DNA from: a bacterium
GTDB lineage: Bacteria; Babelota; Babeliae; Babelales; Babelaceae
Length of the DNA stretch: 64,000 nucleotides
Direction: 5' to 3'
Assembly: GCA_023428375.1 (NCBI GenBank)
Contig: JAEYYR010000004.1
Span: forward strand, 62,001 to 126,000
The notes below the pieces were generated by a model. The model saw only the letters and a program-made list of their open reading frames with translations. It was not told the origin of the DNA and made no database searches. Shown here in pieces: positions 1 to 7,302 of the stretch. Every line of letters begins with the position of its first letter. Positions within the stretch are counted from its first letter, which is position 1. The translations under genes were made by a program, and so were the position numbers.

Positions 1-570
1 TTTTCTTGCACATCCTCTACTCCAACGCAAAAACTTTTAACATATCCATTCCCTGAAATGGCAAAGGTCAATGTGGTACATATAAAGTCTTTTACAAAAG
101 AACAGCCACAGAATTTGGAATCGCGCATACGTATTGAACGTGTGAAAATGGAACAGATTCGTAAATCTGAAGCACCAAAAGTTAAATTGAAAAAATCAGA
201 AGCAAAATTTAGTTCAAAGTTTTGTTTTGTTAATCCGGAAGCTAATGAATTTAACCTTATTCCTTTTGTGGATAAAACCAAAAAAGATAAGTTTGATACG
301 CAAGTCCTTGAAAAGGCCAAAAAAATAAATGGCAGATCTATTATCCAAGATTTCGATACTTACTTTTCCGCAATAAATAATAAGAATATTTCTTTAAGTG
401 ATAAACATATATTGAGAAATAATCTTTGCAAAGCTATTAATTCATCGGCAACTAATCCTCAAATAGTTTTCTTTGATACAACAAATGAAAATAAGAAGAA
501 TAATTTATTCAAAATAAGCGATACAACTCTAAAAAGCCTTGTGCTCTTGTTGCAGAAAAAAAATAAATAA
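1..570 (+). CDS. Hypothetical protein, 5'-truncated by window edge
   Basis: The reading frame is open from the first base of the window to the TAA at 568-570. The first ATG at 58 has no Shine-Dalgarno sequence, so the gene most likely begins outside the window. The visible 189 residues are hydrophilic and Lys/Asn-rich, with no membrane segment and no recognised domain. An intrinsic terminator follows 36 bases downstream, so this is the end of a transcription unit. Function unknown. A 170-residue protein starting at 58 is the less likely alternative. Confidence 0.6.
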   Translation, partial: FSCTSSTPTQKLLTYPFPEMAKVNVVHIKSFTKEQPQNLESRIRIERVKMEQIRKSEAPKVKLKKSEAKFSSKFCFVNPEANEFNLIPFVDKTKKDKFDTQVLEKAKKINGRSIIQDFDTYFSAINNKNISLSDKHILRNNLCKAINSSATNPQIVFFDTTNENKKNNLFKISDTTLKSLVLLLQKKNK

Positions 571-605
571 ACAACAGCCATTGAACACGTAAAGATGTTA
601 ATCTT

Positions 606-628
606 AAGGGGTCGCAAGACCCTTTTTT
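606..628 (+). terminator. Intrinsic terminator
   Basis: A GGGTC/GACCC stem (609-613 with 618-622) closes a GCAA tetraloop. It is extended by A-U pairs and followed by six T residues. It ends the truncated first gene. Confidence 0.85.
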
Positions 629-696
629 GTTGTGTTTACATATATATTCTCGTTATCCTAATTCACAAGAATGAAATAAGTTTTTAAAGGGATTAT

Positions 697-1047
697 ATGT
701 TAAAACGAATTTTTATGACCATGTTCATTATGGCATTTTCCGCTTCTGCTCGCATTGAAGTGGTGAATAATACCGACCAAGATTTAAAAGTCGCTTTTGG
801 CACCTATGGTTTTAATTCAAAAAGTGACATCATCACAGTCAAAAAGAATGGTAAGGCTGCTAATAATAAGGTGTCTATAGTTGGTGCCGTTGTGGTAGAT
901 CCCGCTACTTCTATAGCGCAGGGGCCTTTCTTTTTAAATCCAAACAACCCAAAAGCTGCAACTGATAGCATAAAAGCAACGTTTACCAAAGATGCATCAG
1001 GAAAAATCCAGGCAAAGGTTGAAGGTATTACTCAACCAACATTCTAA
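697..1047 (+). CDS. Small secreted protein, NNTD family copy 1
   Basis: A 116-residue protein with a signal peptide (basic start, hydrophobic to about residue 17, then Ser-Ala-Arg). The mature part begins with V-x-N-N-T-D and is Thr/Lys/Asn-rich with alternating polar and hydrophobic residues, which suggests a small beta fold. It is a paralog of the next gene: the signal peptides are nearly identical and both have an NNTD motif and a T-K-D-A-x-G segment near the end. An AAAGGGATT ribosome-binding site precedes the ATG. The two genes are 14 bases apart and share a terminator, so they are co-transcribed. Function unknown; secretion is well supported. Confidence 0.85.
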   Translation: MLKRIFMTMFIMAFSASARIEVVNNTDQDLKVAFGTYGFNSKSDIITVKKNGKAANNKVSIVGAVVVDPATSIAQGPFFLNPNNPKAATDSIKATFTKDASGKIQAKVEGITQPTF

Positions 1048-1061
1048 AAAAAGGAAATAGT

Positions 1062-1409
1062 ATGTTTAAACGAATTTTTGTAGTCATGTTCATTATGGCT
1101 TTTTCTCTTTCTGCACGAGTAACCGTTATCAATAATACCGATGAAGATATTGACGCATATGCAGGTTATCAAGGTTGGATACAAGTTGGTAATGCCATAC
1201 GAGTGAAAAGAAATGGTGGAAAGAATTTTAGTGATAAATCAGGTATAGGTGGTATTGCGTTAAAAAACGCAGCTGGCACAAAACAGATGAAATCTGTTTA
1301 TACCGGTCCAGGTAAAGAAACGTGGTCATACGATAGTATAACTGCAACCATTACTAAAGATGCTAATGGTAATTTTACCGCTGTGGTTGAACCAAAGCAA
1401 ACAATTTAA
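1062..1409 (+). CDS. Small secreted protein, NNTD family copy 2
   Basis: A 115-residue paralog of the preceding gene. Its signal peptide differs by a few substitutions and the mature chain opens with V-I-N-N-T-D-E-D-I. The middle has diverged and carries Gly- and Trp-containing segments (GWIQVG, TWSYDS) absent from copy 1. An AAAAAAGGAAATAGT ribosome-binding site lies between the genes. It is probably a tandem duplication followed by divergence. No catalytic motif is visible; a periplasmic or surface location is inferred from the signal peptide only. Confidence 0.85.
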   Translation: MFKRIFVVMFIMAFSLSARVTVINNTDEDIDAYAGYQGWIQVGNAIRVKRNGGKNFSDKSGIGGIALKNAAGTKQMKSVYTGPGKETWSYDSITATITKDANGNFTAVVEPKQTI

Positions 1410-1434
1410 TCTTACTAGTATACAAAGTTTTCTT

Positions 1435-1463
1435 AAAAGCACCTTTTATTGAGGTGCTTTTTT
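1435..1463 (+). terminator. Intrinsic terminator
   Basis: An AAAAGCACCT / AGGTGCTTTT stem around a short A/T loop is followed by a T run. It ends the two-gene NNTD unit. Confidence 0.85.
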
Positions 1464-1528
1464 GTTGTTTTTACAGTTTTGATTCAGGTACCATTAGATC
1501 AATAAGACATTATAAAGGAGTAGTAATT

Positions 1529-1975
1529 ATGAAGCTTAAATTGTTTACACTTATGTGTTTGCCTACGTTATTAATTGGTTGTCCGTATACTTTTATAAAC
1601 GACACCAAAACTCCTATTATATTGTCTGAAAAAATTACAAAAGCATATTACGTAAACGCTGGTGATAAAACAATCATCGAAGCACCTATGACAGATGAAC
1701 ATGATACTGATTTAGAAAAAGGTCATGGTAACGGTCACGCCGCTATTTACGTTTACATGGACAACGGCAAAGAATATCATTTGAAATATAAAATTAAAGA
1801 ACGCGCATGTGGTAAAGACAGCGTAATTAAAGCCACAGAACTTGAAGCAATGATAAGTGATCCAGAAAAAGCTGGTCGTTTTGAAGTTTCCCTCAACGAT
1901 GAAGATCGTAAAGAGAAGAAACATGCCCAATTAGCTGAAAAAATTAGTAAAAATAAAGATGATGAACAAGCTTAA
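1529..1975 (+). CDS. Putative lipoprotein with NDT motif
   Basis: A start at 1529 is chosen because AAAGGAG lies 9 bases upstream and the protein then opens with a lipoprotein signal peptide whose lipobox is L-L-I-G-C (Cys 18). The 25 codons upstream lie in the terminator region and have no ribosome-binding site. The 148-residue product has F-I-N-D-T-K-T-P-I right after the lipidated Cys, echoing the NNTD motif of the two preceding secreted proteins, so all three may share a fold. The C-terminal third is charged and probably helical. Predicted to be anchored to a membrane by lipid; function unknown. Confidence 0.8.
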   Translation: MKLKLFTLMCLPTLLIGCPYTFINDTKTPIILSEKITKAYYVNAGDKTIIEAPMTDEHDTDLEKGHGNGHAAIYVYMDNGKEYHLKYKIKERACGKDSVIKATELEAMISDPEKAGRFEVSLNDEDRKEKKHAQLAEKISKNKDDEQA

Positions 1976-2038
1976 AAGTGCAAATTAAACACATTGTTTA
2001 TTGGTAAACCAAATAAATATAAATAAAAAGGAAATTAT

Positions 2039-2311
2039 ATGAAGAATAATCGTGATAACAAAAACTTTAACAAAAATATTGAATCAGAAAAATCTGAATC
2101 ATCAGTTGGTAAATATATGAACCAAGGCCAACAAGGTCAACGTTCAGAACATTCAAAACAAGCTGGTTCTGAAAACCGCGGTCAACAGCACAAGCAAGCT
2201 GGTGCAGAACATCGCGGTGGTCAGCAAAAACAAGCTGGTTCATCACATGAAGGCCAACGCAAAGAAGGTCAACAATCAGGTCAGTCACACAAGAAAAACT
2301 GGTCTGAGTAA
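2039..2311 (+). CDS. Gln/Gly/His-rich repeat protein
   Basis: A 90-residue, extremely hydrophilic protein with no signal peptide. From about residue 35 it repeats a short unit built on KQAG, with variants such as SKQAGSENRGQQ, HKQAGAEHRGGQ and QKQAGSSHEGQ. It is predicted to be disordered. The composition recalls bacterial stress proteins of the KGG/Con-10 and LEA type, but no diagnostic family motif is present, so this is only a resemblance. An AAAAAGGAAATTAT ribosome-binding site precedes the ATG. It heads a run of tiny cytosolic genes reaching to 3404. Confidence 0.8.
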   Translation: MKNNRDNKNFNKNIESEKSESSVGKYMNQGQQGQRSEHSKQAGSENRGQQHKQAGAEHRGGQQKQAGSSHEGQRKEGQQSGQSHKKNWSE

Positions 2312-2338
2312 TTATATCTTTTAGATAGACTTAAAAAT

Positions 2339-2366
2339 GGATTGGATGACATTTGTCATCCAATCC
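2339..2366 (+). terminator. Perfect 12-bp hairpin after repeat-protein gene
   Basis: GGATTGGATGAC and its exact reverse complement flank an ATTT loop. There is no long T run, so it may be a weak terminator or an mRNA-stabilising hairpin between 2039-2311 and the next small gene. Confidence 0.6.
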
Positions 2367-2398
2367 TTGCCTAATATATAACCAAAAAAAGGAAGAGT

Positions 2399-2545
2399 AT
2401 GCATTACGATAACAAAAACAAACACGAAAAAGATTGTGCAAAATACAAAGGCGGCGGTTGTGATTGCGACTGCAGCAAAACTACCCATGATTGCGCGTGT
2501 GGTTATGATGATGATTCATCAGATAACGATTGCAACTGTGCATAA
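2399..2545 (+). CDS. Cysteine-rich mini-protein, metallothionein-like
   Basis: A 48-codon gene with a good ribosome-binding site (AAAAAAAGGAAGAGT) just before the ATG and a TAA at 2543-2545. It contains eight cysteines (residues 13, 21, 23, 25, 32, 34, 45, 47), six of them in CxC pairs such as C-D-C-D-C, C-A-C and C-N-C, among many Asp, His and Lys. Paired CxC in a very small, aromatic-poor cytosolic protein is the hallmark of metal-binding metallothioneins, but it does not match a named bacterial family that I can recall. Metal binding is inferred. Confidence 0.65.
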   Translation: MHYDNKNKHEKDCAKYKGGGCDCDCSKTTHDCACGYDDDSSDNDCNCA

Positions 2546-2577
2546 GATGGTAATTGCCATTTAACACTGGAGCATTT

Positions 2578-2808
2578 ATGAAGAATAATCCAAAAAAATT
2601 ACATGCTACAGAAACTATAACACCGCCTGAAGGCATTGTTGGTTCTTCGTACGAGGAAACCTTAAAGGCTGCAGGTGATATGTATACTAAATACGTGCAT
2701 CGTATTGCTGATAAAGAACGAAATGCTGATATGAAGTATGACGTTGAAACAGATGAAACGAAGCGTTTCGAAAACCCTCTTGATGAAGAATCGCAGAGAA
2801 AGTTCTAG
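2578..2808 (+). CDS. Small charged hypothetical protein
   Basis: A 76-residue protein. The start at 2578 is preferred because CTGGAG lies 7 bases upstream; an in-frame ATG at 2554 has no ribosome-binding site. It is hydrophilic and probably helical (K-A-A-G-D-M-Y-T-K-Y-V-H-R), ending in an acidic tail. No domain was recognised and there is no signal peptide. It sits 32 bases after the cysteine-rich gene and 12 bases before the next one, so it belongs to the same run of tiny genes. Confidence 0.65.
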   Translation: MKNNPKKLHATETITPPEGIVGSSYEETLKAAGDMYTKYVHRIADKERNADMKYDVETDETKRFENPLDEESQRKF

Positions 2809-2820
2809 AAGGAATATAGT

Positions 2821-2973
2821 ATGAATCATAAAGAACGTAGAAAATTAGAACGACAAAATAAATTTAAAGCTCACGTGAGTCAATCAAGTGAGAAACAAGC
2901 TGCCCCTGCACAAGAAAAACAAAAACCTGCGCAACAAGCAGCTCCAAAAAAAGAAGAATCTAATGAACAGTAA
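2821..2973 (+). CDS. Small Lys/Gln-rich hypothetical protein
   Basis: A 50-residue gene starting at an ATG 8 bases after GAAGGA. The N-terminus is strongly basic (NHKERRKLERQNKF) and the second half is Ala/Gln/Pro/Lys-rich and likely disordered. Its 3' end overlaps the start of the next gene by 11 bases, which suggests translational coupling. Function unknown; a nucleic-acid-binding role would fit the charge but is speculative. Confidence 0.55.
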   Translation: MNHKERRKLERQNKFKAHVSQSSEKQAAPAQEKQKPAQQAAPKKEESNEQ

Positions 2974-3190
2974 AGAAAGAAAACGCGCTGCCGTTGGTCA
3001 GGATACTTCTAAAGAAGTTAAAAAAGTTCGCTATAAAAAGGTGAAGGAACAGCCTGAACCAAAGATTACCGTTTCAACAAAACGTATTTCTGCTGATGAA
3101 ATGCGTAAAATTAATATGTTGAAAGACGGTGGTCATCCAGCACGTAATCAGAATTATCGCACAAAAAAAGTTTCTGGCGATCATTCATAA
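2963..3190 (+). CDS. Small basic protein with GGHPxRNQNYR tail, copy 1
   Basis: A 75-residue, Lys/Arg-rich protein. The start at 2963 has the AAGAAGAA purine run just upstream and overlaps the preceding gene by 11 bases; a longer frame to 2888 only reads the previous gene out of frame. The C-terminal 30 residues (R-I-S-A-D-E-M-R-K-I-N-M-L-K then GGHPARNQNYR) are shared with the next gene, in which only a few residues differ, while the N-terminal parts differ. The invariant tail looks like a binding motif on a flexible arm. Family not recognised. Confidence 0.65.
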   Translation: MNSKERKRAAVGQDTSKEVKKVRYKKVKEQPEPKITVSTKRISADEMRKINMLKDGGHPARNQNYRTKKVSGDHS

Positions 3191-3206
3191 GCTTTCTGGA
3201 GAAAGT

Positions 3207-3404
3207 ATGAGTAGAGGTAAAAAACTTAAAAAACATGATACAAAAAAAATTGTATCACCCGATATTAATGAATTAGAAGTAGCACATCCTGGCAGAAAAA
3301 TTACTGCTGCTGAATTACGGGATATGGATAAGCTCAAACATGGTGGTCATCCCGGCCGCAATCAAAATTATCGTGTACACAAAACATCACGAGATTTTGA
3401 ATAA
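3207..3404 (+). CDS. Small basic protein with GGHPxRNQNYR tail, copy 2
   Basis: A 65-residue paralog of the preceding gene. The start at 3207 follows CTGGAGAAAGT. It shares K-I-T-A-A-E-L-R-D-M-D-K-L-K and then GGHPGRNQNYR with copy 1, and both end soon after. The pair looks like a tandem duplication with conservation confined to the C-terminus. There is no signal peptide or membrane segment, so it should be cytosolic. It ends at a terminator shared with secA on the other strand. Confidence 0.7.
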   Translation: MSRGKKLKKHDTKKIVSPDINELEVAHPGRKITAAELRDMDKLKHGGHPGRNQNYRVHKTSRDFE

Positions 3405-3417
3405 AAGAATGTAATAA

Positions 3418-3446
3418 AAAAGCCTCGGTACAAACCGAGGCTTTTT
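3418..3446. terminator. Bidirectional terminator
   Basis: An AAAGCCTCGGT / ACCGAGGCTTT stem with an ACAA loop has A runs on one side and T runs on the other. It serves the small-gene run on the plus strand and secA on the minus strand. Confidence 0.9.
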
Positions 3447-3452
3447 GTCTGT

Positions 3453-6008
3453 TTATTTACCGTGACATTTTTTATATTTCTTGCCAGAACCACAAGGACA
3501 CATTTCATTCCGTCCGGTGCGATCTTCAGCAGACGCTTGGGCAGGACGAGATACATCATCGCTACTATCTTTAGCAGCGTCAAGTTGCATTTCAGCAAGT
3601 TCACGTTGACGGCGTGCTTCAAGCGCATGCGCATCAAAATGTGCGACATTAAGTCTGAAGAGGTGGAACAATACTTCAAAGCGAATACCTTTCATCATGT
3701 CTTCAAACATGTTGAATGCTTCGCGTTTATATTCGAGTAATGGATTTTTTTGACCATAACCACGTAGGCCAATACCTTCTTTCAAGAAATCAAGATTGAG
3801 CATATGTTGCTTCCATGCTTGATCAATCGTTTCTAGTACAACCCAACGTTGAGCTTGTTCAATACGATTTTGCGTTTCTTCATCACGTGCTGTTGAATGC
3901 GTCATAAGTTCATAGCGCTTCAAGAGTACGTTAATTAAGTCACTCGTTAAAAGTTCAACATTATCATGTGAAATTTTTAATCGTTTCAATTCTTCTGGGC
4001 TAGTATTAACTAATTCAGCAATAGCTCCAATAATTTCATTAAATTGTGCCTCATCAACATTTCGACCTTTGGTGTGACGGGCAACAATGGTTTCTACCGT
4101 GAATCCGATAAAGTCGCGAAGTAATCCCGTAACTTGTTCGTGGCTTTCAAGAATTGCGCGGCGATAGCTATAGACAACGGTACGTTGTTGATTCAACACG
4201 TCATCATATTCAAGCAAATGCTTACGAACATCAAAGTTTCTTTTTTCTACGCGCTCTTGTGACATTTCCATCACCGCAGTAACGGTAGAATCTTCAATAA
4301 CTTCGTCTTCTTTCATGCCGAAGAATTCCATCCACTTTTTCGTATCCGTACCACCGTAACGAGTCATGAGTGTATCTTCTAATGAAAGATAGAAACGAGA
4401 TTCACCGGCATCGCCTTGACGTCCTGAGCGACCACGTAGCTGATTGTCGATACGACGACTTTCGTGTTTTTCTGTACCAAGAATATATAACCCACCGGCT
4501 TTTATTGATTCAGCAGGTAATTTAATATCGGTACCACGACCGGCCATATTAGTAGCGATTGTTACGCGACCAGGTTGTCCAGCGGTTGCAACGATTTCCG
4601 CTTCGCGTGAATGCTGTTTTGCGTTTAAAACATCATGCGCAATATTTTGGGATTTTAATATTGAGCTTAAATATTCAGAAGTTTCAATATCTGCAGTACC
4701 AATAAGCATTGGCTGCCCTGCAGCATGACGTTTTTTAATATCGTCAATGATTGCTTTATATTTTGCGCGCTTTGTTAAGAAAACCAAATCTGGTTTATCT
4801 TGGCGAATCATTGGTTTGTTGGTAGGAATAGACACTACCGATAAGCCATAAATTTTATGAAACTCTTCTGATTCAGTAAGCGCTGTACCGGTCATACCAG
4901 CAAGTTTTTTATATAATCTAAAGAAATTTTGTAAGGTAATAGAAGCCAATGTTTGGTTTTCACGTTCAATGTGAACGCCTTCTTTAGCTTCGATTGCTTG
5001 ATGCAAGCCATCGCTGTAGCGACGTCCGGGTAAAATACGACCAGTAAATTCATCAACAATCAATACTTCACCATCGCGTACCACATATTCAATATCAAGC
5101 TTAAAGAGCGCATGCGCTTTCAATGCCTGATTAACATGATGGAGCAGTTTCATATTTTCTACAGCATAGAGATTTTGGATCTTGAATGCTGCTTCAATTT
5201 TATCGATACCAGTTTCGGTAGGAGTTACTAAGCGATCTTTTTCATCAACGTCATAGTCAGTACCTTTTATTAAATGGCGAACTACGCGATCAACATCGGT
5301 ATATAAGTTGCTGCTTTCTTCAGCTGCACCGGAAATAATTAATGGAGTACGAGCTTCATCGATAAGAATTGAGTCGACTTCATCAACGATTGCATAATTA
5401 AGATCACGTTGAACATAATCTTCCAAATTAAATTTCATGTTATCGCGAAGATAATCAAAACCTAATTCGTTGTTGGTACCGTAAATAATGTCGCAGTTAT
5501 AAGCTTTTTTCTTTTCAGCATCACTCATGCCATGCTGAATAATACCAACGGTCAAACCAAGTTGTGTATAAACAGGAGACATCCATTCCGCATCTCGACG
5601 CGCTAAATAATCGTTAACCGTAACTAAGTGTGCGCCTTTACCAGAGATAGCATTCAAATACAATGGCAACGTAGCGGTGAGGGTTTTACCTTCACCCGTT
5701 TTCATTTCAGCTATTTTGCCTTGATGAAGCACAATACCGCCCATGAGCTGTACGTCGTAATGACGTTGGCCCAATTTGCGGCGAGCAGTTTCTCTCACAA
5801 CAGCAAAAGCTTCAGGCAAGATATCATCAAGTGATTTACCTTGCATATATTGTTCGCGAAATTGATTGGTTTTTGCAGCCAATTGCTCATCAGAAAGCGC
5901 TTGAATTTCTGGTTCAAAATCATTTATCTTATCGACAATAGGTTGTAAGCGAGTAATTTCACGAGCGTTTGCGGTGCCAAATACTTGTGCAAGAAAACGT
6001 GCTATCAT
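3453..6008 (-). CDS. secA: Preprotein translocase ATPase SecA
   Basis: This 851-residue protein is the motor that drives secretory proteins through SecYEG using ATP. Walker A MKTGEGKT is at residues 102-109 and the Walker B region DEVDSIL at 209-215. The helicase-like second nucleotide domain carries TNMAGRGTD and QLRGRSGRQGD, and the C-terminus ends in the zinc-binding SEC-C motif with C837, C839, C848 and H849. Length is normal. TTAAGGACC precedes the start. The full zinc tail suggests SecB or ribosome contact. The gene matters locally because a large share of neighbouring genes encode Sec-type signal peptides. Confidence 0.98.
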   Translation of the reverse strand: MIARFLAQVFGTANAREITRLQPIVDKINDFEPEIQALSDEQLAAKTNQFREQYMQGKSLDDILPEAFAVVRETARRKLGQRHYDVQLMGGIVLHQGKIAEMKTGEGKTLTATLPLYLNAISGKGAHLVTVNDYLARRDAEWMSPVYTQLGLTVGIIQHGMSDAEKKKAYNCDIIYGTNNELGFDYLRDNMKFNLEDYVQRDLNYAIVDEVDSILIDEARTPLIISGAAEESSNLYTDVDRVVRHLIKGTDYDVDEKDRLVTPTETGIDKIEAAFKIQNLYAVENMKLLHHVNQALKAHALFKLDIEYVVRDGEVLIVDEFTGRILPGRRYSDGLHQAIEAKEGVHIERENQTLASITLQNFFRLYKKLAGMTGTALTESEEFHKIYGLSVVSIPTNKPMIRQDKPDLVFLTKRAKYKAIIDDIKKRHAAGQPMLIGTADIETSEYLSSILKSQNIAHDVLNAKQHSREAEIVATAGQPGRVTIATNMAGRGTDIKLPAESIKAGGLYILGTEKHESRRIDNQLRGRSGRQGDAGESRFYLSLEDTLMTRYGGTDTKKWMEFFGMKEDEVIEDSTVTAVMEMSQERVEKRNFDVRKHLLEYDDVLNQQRTVVYSYRRAILESHEQVTGLLRDFIGFTVETIVARHTKGRNVDEAQFNEIIGAIAELVNTSPEELKRLKISHDNVELLTSDLINVLLKRYELMTHSTARDEETQNRIEQAQRWVVLETIDQAWKQHMLNLDFLKEGIGLRGYGQKNPLLEYKREAFNMFEDMMKGIRFEVLFHLFRLNVAHFDAHALEARRQRELAEMQLDAAKDSSDDVSRPAQASAEDRTGRNEMCPCGSGKKYKKCHGK

Positions 6009-6133
6009 TTCGGTCCTTAAGCCACAACAAAGGTTACTTTTTTATCCACATGGTACGCTCAAGTATGAGCTTTTTATCAACTATCATTCTAGCAGACTTT
6101 GAAGGAGTCGTCATCGCATGCTTTTTTACTTGA

Positions 6134-6856
6134 CTAAGCCTCGTGTAAAACTATGATACTGAGCTGACGCTTTAAGTTGTGATTCTCGCGTCTGTGGGAA
6201 TGGTATGCTGCAGAGCATATAGTACATTCTGCAAATTCACTGTTGATTGAGTCAACGGTCAATCCTGATTTTAATAAGCGGGACCGGGTTGTCAAGACAA
6301 GATCAAGAAAGACTTTTTCATCTAGAGATGATCTTATGGCATCGGTCGGAGCTTTGCACGTTTGAGCAACTTCAAGCGGCACTTCATAGCAACATGACCG
6401 CGCTGCAGGTCCTATCCAAGCTTTAAGACGATTGGTTTTAGTATTGTGATTGGCTTGTAGATCGTTTATTGCTTTTTCAATAATACCGGCAGCCATGCCT
6501 TTCCAGCCAGCATGTATGGCGGCAATGACTTCATTTTCGGGATCATAAAGTAAAACTGGTATGCAGTCTGCGGTGGCAATACCAATAGCTATGCCACGCA
6601 AAGGGGTGATAATGTAATCTGCTTCATGTGACCAAGGTTTGGGAAGGAAGTTTTTATTCTGAATTGTTAATCCATCAATACCGTGAACCTGGTGAACCAT
6701 GCAAAGAGCATCAGTATTTATGGCATTACAAAGCGCGGATACTGGTTCTGTGTTTGCTAATACTAAGACAGATGGAATGCCATAATATTCTTTAGGAACA
6801 ATTGAATTATGTGCATTGCCAAACAAAATGGTAGCGTTCTTAAAAGTGGCTTTCAT
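6134..6856 (-). CDS. pgeF: YfiH/PgeF family purine nucleoside phosphorylase-like protein
   Basis: A 240-residue member of the family formerly called multicopper polyphenol oxidase or laccase-like. Its members phosphorolyse or deaminate purine nucleosides, and E. coli YfiH was linked to cell-wall precursor editing. The metal-site signature is complete: HQVHG (H55/H58), ADC (C98) and HAGWKG (H115), plus IGP-CCYEV and a C-terminal C-T-I-C with HSHRR. GAGGACT precedes the ATG. It lies upstream of secA on the same strand with a 125-base gap. Family assignment is firm; the exact substrate is not. Confidence 0.92.
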   Translation of the reverse strand: MKATFKNATILFGNAHNSIVPKEYYGIPSVLVLANTEPVSALCNAINTDALCMVHQVHGIDGLTIQNKNFLPKPWSHEADYIITPLRGIAIGIATADCIPVLLYDPENEVIAAIHAGWKGMAAGIIEKAINDLQANHNTKTNRLKAWIGPAARSCCYEVPLEVAQTCKAPTDAIRSSLDEKVFLDLVLTTRSRLLKSGLTVDSINSEFAECTICSAAYHSHRRENHNLKRQLSIIVLHEA

Positions 6857-6896
6857 AGTCCTCGGTATAGCAGCGACTCAGTAAAGATGATATTTC

Positions 6897-7196
6897 TTAT
6901 TTAGCTGTTTGAGACAACCAATAAAAAAATATACATGCTATTGTAGCAGTAGCGGTTGCAGCTCCGGCGGCAAAACCAATTTTTCCACGATGTTCATTGC
7001 AAAAAGATTCAGTCGTTTGATTGGAGGTTGCTTTGCTTACAGACAATGATTTTCCCGGAAGTTCTACTTTACAGCCAAATGCGTTAGTGATTGCGTGAGC
7101 ATATTCAGGACGACCTAATGTAACGCCTTCTTTTACATTATTGCTTAACAAAAATGAATTACCCATCATGCAGGCGAGTAATAATAGTTTATTCAT
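6897..7196 (-). CDS. Small exported membrane protein
   Basis: A 99-residue protein with a short signal peptide (MNKLLLLACMMGNSFLLSNN). The middle is polar with a few Cys, and a C-terminal hydrophobic segment (about residues 72-94, Ala/Thr-rich then I-A-C-I-F-F-Y-W-L) would anchor it. The pattern (signal peptide, short exposed domain, C-terminal anchor) is also seen in the 106-residue protein at 18499-18819. No domain recognised. An AGAAAGAC purine run precedes the start. Confidence 0.7.
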   Translation of the reverse strand: MNKLLLLACMMGNSFLLSNNVKEGVTLGRPEYAHAITNAFGCKVELPGKSLSVSKATSNQTTESFCNEHRGKIGFAAGAATATATIACIFFYWLSQTAK

Positions 7197-7280
7197 AATG
7201 TCTTTCTATGTAGATAAATTGGATTCTAATTTAATTCATTATGGCTTCATTTAGTGAAAATGCAAGTATGATAAAAATAT

Positions 7281-7299
7281 AAGGGGCGCTTGGCCCCTT
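7281..7299 (-). terminator. ftsZ terminator
   Basis: An AAGGGGC / GCCCCTT stem with a 5-base loop is followed on the minus strand by ATATTTTT. It lies between ftsZ and the small membrane protein gene. Confidence 0.75.
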
Positions 7300-7302
7300 A
7301 CT

